Of a stretch of DNA of 64,000 bases, positions 60,491 to 64,000 are shown piece by piece. The stretch is from assembly GCF_900167095.1 (NCBI RefSeq), contig NZ_FUXG01000011.1, positions 64,253-128,252 on the forward strand, written 5' to 3'. Every line of letters starts with the position of its first letter. Within the stretch, counting starts at the first letter, position 1. Position numbers and translations under genes: made by a program. This DNA is from Oceanospirillum multiglobuliferum. GTDB lineage: Bacteria > Pseudomonadota > Gammaproteobacteria > Pseudomonadales > Halomonadaceae. A model generated the notes under the pieces. That model saw only the letters and a program-made list of their open reading frames with translations. It did no database searches and had not been told where the DNA came from.

Positions 60491-60916
60491 ATGTCGACAA
60501 TTCCCACTGAATATTACGGTTTAAACCGTTGGTTTACCTTAGCCCAAGGCGATGAAGCTTTGTTGGTGCGTATTTTAGCAGATACAGCAGGCTTAAAAGG
60601 TTGGCTACCTCGCCCTTTGCATGACCAACTCAATGGTGCTGACCTTAAAGTGGTGCTGGCAAGTGAGGGCTGTGCAGGTTTTGAAACTGCCGCAGTTTAT
60701 TTACTCAGTCAAATGCCATTGTTTAAAGGGCCTGAGACAGAGCAAGAGTGGCAGTATTGGCTTATACAGTGGGCTATTATCTATAAACAGAAAACGCCCG
60801 CTGAGCAAATTGACCTACTACCAGAGCGTTTTCAACGTGCGCAAGCAGAGCTGGTTTTGCAACAGCTGAATCAAAATAAGGCTCACCTTGAGATTCCAAT
60901 AACAGCTTTGGATTAG
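60491..60916 (+). CDS. 141-aa protein of unknown function
   Basis: Soluble, helical, acidic in its middle (GPETEQEWQYWLIQWA). No known motif, no Cys pair, no signal. The ATG at 60491 is eight bases after GGA; a GTG immediately before it gives the other reading. Divergent from the C-S lyase gene and convergent with trmH. I do not recognise a family. Confidence 0.65.
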   Translation: MSTIPTEYYGLNRWFTLAQGDEALLVRILADTAGLKGWLPRPLHDQLNGADLKVVLASEGCAGFETAAVYLLSQMPLFKGPETEQEWQYWLIQWAIIYKQKTPAEQIDLLPERFQRAQAELVLQQLNQNKAHLEIPITALD

Positions 60917-60930
60917 CCTTTTATTTGGGG

Positions 60931-61635
60931 TTATTTGTTTGTTTCAGTCCCAATGCTTGCCTCTAGTACTTGCTTGTGCCAATTAGAGGCATCTGCCACA
61001 TCCCCTTCGTCATCTAGTTCTGGATATGGCAGTTGGCGCTGCTGGCAAAACTCAGCTACTTTGGGCTGCGCCCATTCAAAAAGGGTTTTTTGATAAGTTA
61101 TAGTATCTAAACGACACTGATCATACAGACCCTTTTCATCTCGCTGACGTTGCGCTTCTGCCAAAATAATCGCAGCTGCAACTGAAACATTAAAAGAGGA
61201 CACCATCCCCATCATTGGCACAATAACATGCTCATCGGCTAGTTCTGCGGCTTCAGCACTGACACCTTCTAGCTCAGCCCCTAATAACAGTGCGCAAGGT
61301 TGAGTGAAATCTATTTTCCGATAATCTACAGCTCGGTCAGAAAATGTGGCGGCGATTACTTTAAAACCTTGTTGTTGTAGTTGTTGAATTGGTGTACTGA
61401 CTTCATCATAAATGTTTACACCTAACCATCGATGACTGCCTTTTGCTGTACCGTGATGTGTACCATAACCATCCATAGGACGTGCAGAGTGTATTTGATG
61501 AATACCTACGGCGTCGCAGGTACGAACAATTGCTGACAGATTACGTGACTTATGTACATTATCAGTAATCACCGTTAGGTCAGGTTGCCTACGGTTCAGC
61601 ACTTGCTGCAACTTGAAAAAACGTGCCTGATTCAT
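60931..61635 (-). CDS. trmH: tRNA (guanosine-18-2'-O)-methyltransferase TrmH
   Basis: 234 residues, SPOUT fold. Begins with QARFFKLQQVLNRRQPDLTV as in TrmH, then HKSRNLSAIVRTCDAVGI. The knotted SAM site is given by LLLGAELEGVSAEA, IVPMMGMVSSFNVSVAAAI. It 2'-O-methylates G18 in the D loop of tRNAs. I use the ATG at 61635, seven bases after AAAGGA; longer in-frame starts exist (61638 and 61650). Confidence 0.9.
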   Translation of the reverse strand: MNQARFFKLQQVLNRRQPDLTVITDNVHKSRNLSAIVRTCDAVGIHQIHSARPMDGYGTHHGTAKGSHRWLGVNIYDEVSTPIQQLQQQGFKVIAATFSDRAVDYRKIDFTQPCALLLGAELEGVSAEAAELADEHVIVPMMGMVSSFNVSVAAAIILAEAQRQRDEKGLYDQCRLDTITYQKTLFEWAQPKVAEFCQQRQLPYPELDDEGDVADASNWHKQVLEASIGTETNK

Positions 61636-61678
61636 CATATATCCTTTCAATTTATAGACTGACTAAACACTTGCTCAG

Positions 61679-62113
61679 TTAGGAGTGAGTGGTTTCAAAG
61701 TTCACTCCTAACATTAGCAAGAAGAGTGATAAAACAGACTGTACCAACAATACTAACTGTAGTTGTTGACTACGTTTTTGTGCTCCGCGCCAATTTACAC
61801 CGCGAATTGCCTGCATAAGATCCACTTTTCGTAGCCAAAATGATGGCAACAATGTGATCAACAAAAGAGATAAACAAGCCCATAGCCACCAATCTGTATT
61901 AGGCAAATATTGGTACAAAGCCACAAAAGCCAGAGCAATAGAGATCAGTGATAACCATTGTTGTAGCATTAATGCTTGAGTTCTGAAAGTGAAGCGAGCA
62001 TCAGGGCTACGCAGTGCAGGGTGGAAGAATTCTAATGCTAATACCAGTAATGCACTGACCAAAACCGCAGAGTTAGCAAAAACAAAAGCAAAAATAGGTA
62101 GAGAAAGGGACAA
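61679..62113 (-). CDS. Four-helix membrane protein, unknown
   Basis: About 144 residues with four hydrophobic helices (LPIFAFVFANSAVLVSALLV; WLSLISIALAFVALYQYL; WWLWACLSLLLITLLPSFWL; LVLLVQSVLSLFLLMLG). A TTG at 62113 is seven bases after AAGGA and I take it as the start; a TTG at 62134 is the longer alternative. It precedes trmH on the same strand. No family recognised. Confidence 0.6.
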   Translation of the reverse strand: MSLSLPIFAFVFANSAVLVSALLVLALEFFHPALRSPDARFTFRTQALMLQQWLSLISIALAFVALYQYLPNTDWWLWACLSLLLITLLPSFWLRKVDLMQAIRGVNWRGAQKRSQQLQLVLLVQSVLSLFLLMLGVNFETTHS

Positions 62114-62406
62114 GTCATATTCCTTGGGTGCCAAAGGTGAACCGCATAGATTGGGTTAACCGCTTGAAATTTCAAGCTTAAGTGTTGATTAGAGCAATGT
62201 GTAAACTAAAACTCACGCTATTCTTTTAATAAAGGCAATTCAGCACCTGATCATTAATTTAACGTTAAGTGCTAGACAGCCTATCTCTAGCACTGCATCA
62301 TCCAGAATAATAAAAACAATCTCTCCTGCTTGAGCACCTTTCAAGTCTATTTCTGCAAAGTCCAAACCTTTGACATTCAATTACAAATTATCAGGGTCTA
62401 AGCTCT

Positions 62407-63624
62407 GTGGAGATGTTTGTGTCTGACTTTATTTTACCGAACGATTCTGCGTTTATTCGTCGAAGTGAGCCGCTGTTTTGGCGCGCCAGTTTAGCGTTAT
62501 TCTGTGGAGCTTTTGTTACTTTCGCCAACTTGTACAGCACTCAGGCTCTGTTACCTTTACTGGCAAAAAAATTTTCCATCTCGCCTGCTGCTGCCAGTTT
62601 AAGTTTGTCAGTAGCAACCATAGCTCTGGCAGTATCGCTACTTTTTACGCCGAGCCTGTCTGATCGTTTAGGACGTAAAAGTGTTATGTTAAGTTCACTG
62701 GCGCTGACCTCTCTGTTAGGTTTTGCTGTCACTTTTGCTGAGCACTACAGTTTACTTTTGCTATTACGCGCTTTACAAGGTGCCAGCTTGGCGGGCTTGG
62801 CTTCCATCGCAATGACGTATGTGAGTGAGGAGTTTTCTAATGACTGTCGTACCTTAGCAATGGGCTTGTATGTCAGTGGCACTGCTGTAGGCGGTATGAC
62901 TGGGCGAATTATTACAGGCAGTTTAACCGAATATTATGGTTGGGAAACTGCATTACAGGTTCTGGCGTTTGTCAGTTTGATCTGTACGCTGCTATTTGCT
63001 TTCATGCTGCCTCAATCTAAACACTTCTCGGTACGCACCTTTTCAATACAGGGGCTGTTGAAAGGCTTTGGTTATCACTTAAAGCAGCCTGATCAGCTTG
63101 GCCGCTTTATACATGGTTTTCTATTAATGGGGGGACTGGTCAGCTTATATAACTATGTAGGGTTTCGTTTGAGCACCGCGCCTTATTTGCTCGGTGAGAG
63201 CCAAATTGGCTGGCTATTCAGTATTTATTTGTTAGGTATTTTTAGTTCAACTTGGTTAGGCAGTAAAGCAGATCGTCACGGCCATCGTAAGGTCTTGCTT
63301 TACTCTATAGCCATGATGTTAATAGCTGTGCTGCTCAGTTTAAGCCCGAATCTTTTACTTCTTATATTAAGCTTAGGTCTTTTTACATTTGGCTTTTTTG
63401 GTGCACATTCTATTGTCAGTAGCTGGACTGGGCTGGTGGCTAAATCATATAAGGCACAAGCATCGGCACTTTATTTACTGTTTTACTATGTAGGTTCAAG
63501 TGTGATGGGGGTTGTTGGCGGCTATTTCTGGAGTCACTGGTACTGGCCAGGAGTTGTCGCTTTGGTGACAGGGTTAGTGTTGGTCAGCGGCTTTATTGCT
63601 TGGATGAGCCCAAAAGAGGCTTAA
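62407..63624 (+). CDS. MFS transporter (YnfM/arabinose-efflux-like)
   Basis: 405 residues, 12 helices. Helix 1 begins LALFCGAFVTFANLYSTQAL. The loop 2-3 motif is LSDRLGRKSVML, and motif C-like glycines lie in GLYVSGTAVGGMTGRIITG. Such antiporters export drugs, sugars or metabolites. The start is a GTG at 62407; a GTG at 62419 with GGAG six bases upstream is about equally likely. The substrate is not readable from the sequence. Confidence 0.85.
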   Translation: MEMFVSDFILPNDSAFIRRSEPLFWRASLALFCGAFVTFANLYSTQALLPLLAKKFSISPAAASLSLSVATIALAVSLLFTPSLSDRLGRKSVMLSSLALTSLLGFAVTFAEHYSLLLLLRALQGASLAGLASIAMTYVSEEFSNDCRTLAMGLYVSGTAVGGMTGRIITGSLTEYYGWETALQVLAFVSLICTLLFAFMLPQSKHFSVRTFSIQGLLKGFGYHLKQPDQLGRFIHGFLLMGGLVSLYNYVGFRLSTAPYLLGESQIGWLFSIYLLGIFSSTWLGSKADRHGHRKVLLYSIAMMLIAVLLSLSPNLLLLILSLGLFTFGFFGAHSIVSSWTGLVAKSYKAQASALYLLFYYVGSSVMGVVGGYFWSHWYWPGVVALVTGLVLVSGFIAWMSPKEA

Positions 63625-63680
63625 GCTATAACTTGAGAGCTTGGATAATCTAAGCTCTCAAGCTTGTCTTCTGATGTTGA

Positions 63681-64000
63681 CTAGATCTTAAACTGGCGAA
63701 CCAATGCGTGTAGACGATCTGATTGGTTAGCTAATTCATCGCTGGCATGACTGACTTGCGAGGTTGATTCTGAAGTCATCTGAGACAAGTCAACTATATT
63801 TACTACGTTGCGATTGATCTCTTCTGCGACCAAAGATTGCTCCTCTGCTGCACTGGCAATCATATCGTTCATATCCCGAATAGACTCTACGGCAAGCAAG
63901 ATACTATCCAATGAGGTGCCCGCCTCCGTAGCAGTGGTGACAGTTTTCTCTGTTGATATAAGGCTGTTGTCTATTGAGCTGACAGCCTCAGCTGCGGCGC
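63681..64000 (-). CDS. Methyl-accepting chemotaxis protein, C-terminal part (cut by window edge)
   Basis: The frame stays open to the window end. The visible 106 residues are the descending coiled coil of an MCP signalling domain: MIASAAEEQSLVAEEINRNV, then the C-terminal VSHASDELANQSDRLHALVR. The N-terminal sensor and hairpin tip lie outside. The ending lacks a CheR/CheB-tethering pentapeptide. Confidence 0.85.
   Translation of the reverse strand, partial: AAAEAVSSIDNSLISTEKTVTTATEAGTSLDSILLAVESIRDMNDMIASAAEEQSLVAEEINRNVVNIVDLSQMTSESTSQVSHASDELANQSDRLHALVRQFKI

Overview
The window looks like chromosomal DNA of a motile, Gram-negative marine gammaproteobacterium of the Oceanospirillales/Pseudomonadales type. 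This rests on a polar-flagellum style cheR-cheV-flgA-flgM-flgN-ycgR block, a two-ATP-cone class Ia ribonucleotide reductase with NrdR and DnaA sites, an Rsd/AlgQ protein, paired Pseudomonas-like acyl-CoA dehydrogenases with a PsrA-like operator, and four membrane-bound diguanylate cyclases in about 10 kb. Genus was not determined; no database search was possible.

Layout: 0-2.6 kb holds a WYL regulator (cut by the edge), a VOC-fold protein and the helicase radD. 2.6-4.2 kb is a small accessory patch of short unknown genes, including a coupled pair of microproteins. 4.2-11.6 kb holds an RND efflux pump with its adaptor, TauE/SafE and YitT membrane proteins, and a divergent GT9 protein. 11.8-15.8 kb carries two paralogous acyl-CoA dehydrogenases. 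15.9-21.4 kb is chemotaxis and flagellar assembly. 21.4-23.8 kb is a three-gene arsenosugar-type cluster (two transferases and radical SAM ArsS).

A tRNA-Arg(CCT) at 23.85 kb is the insertion site of a 9.35 kb integrated satellite-like element (23882-33283) bounded by 49-bp direct repeats. It encodes a tyrosine recombinase, a DUF6387 protein, an AlpA-like HTH protein, an Ash/Icd-like protein, a Toprim primase and a DUF927 helicase in a tightly overlapping leftward operon, with no capsid or packaging genes. Its replication signals seem to be two 91-bp iteron modules in inverted orientation near the two ends, an arrangement that recalls ori1/crr of phage P4. The Shine-Dalgarno of the AlpA-like gene lies inside a perfect 13-bp hairpin stem. 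The left 1.7 kb, where cargo might be expected, is repeat-rich and nearly gene-free.

33.4-36.7 kb is a PMT/GtrA/GT9 glycosylation operon. 36.8-46.3 kb carries four GGDEF proteins, a tRNA with CAU anticodon, a periplasmic FliL-like protein, dsbB, rsd, a WD40 lipoprotein and a Fur-box-preceded ferritin operon. 46.6-55.2 kb has metR, an RstAB-like two-component system and nrdAB. 55.2-64 kb has a deaminase, a Cache chemoreceptor, a DUF2628 protein overlapped by a probable outer-membrane barrel gene, a PatB-type C-S lyase, trmH, membrane proteins, an MFS transporter and the end of a second chemoreceptor.
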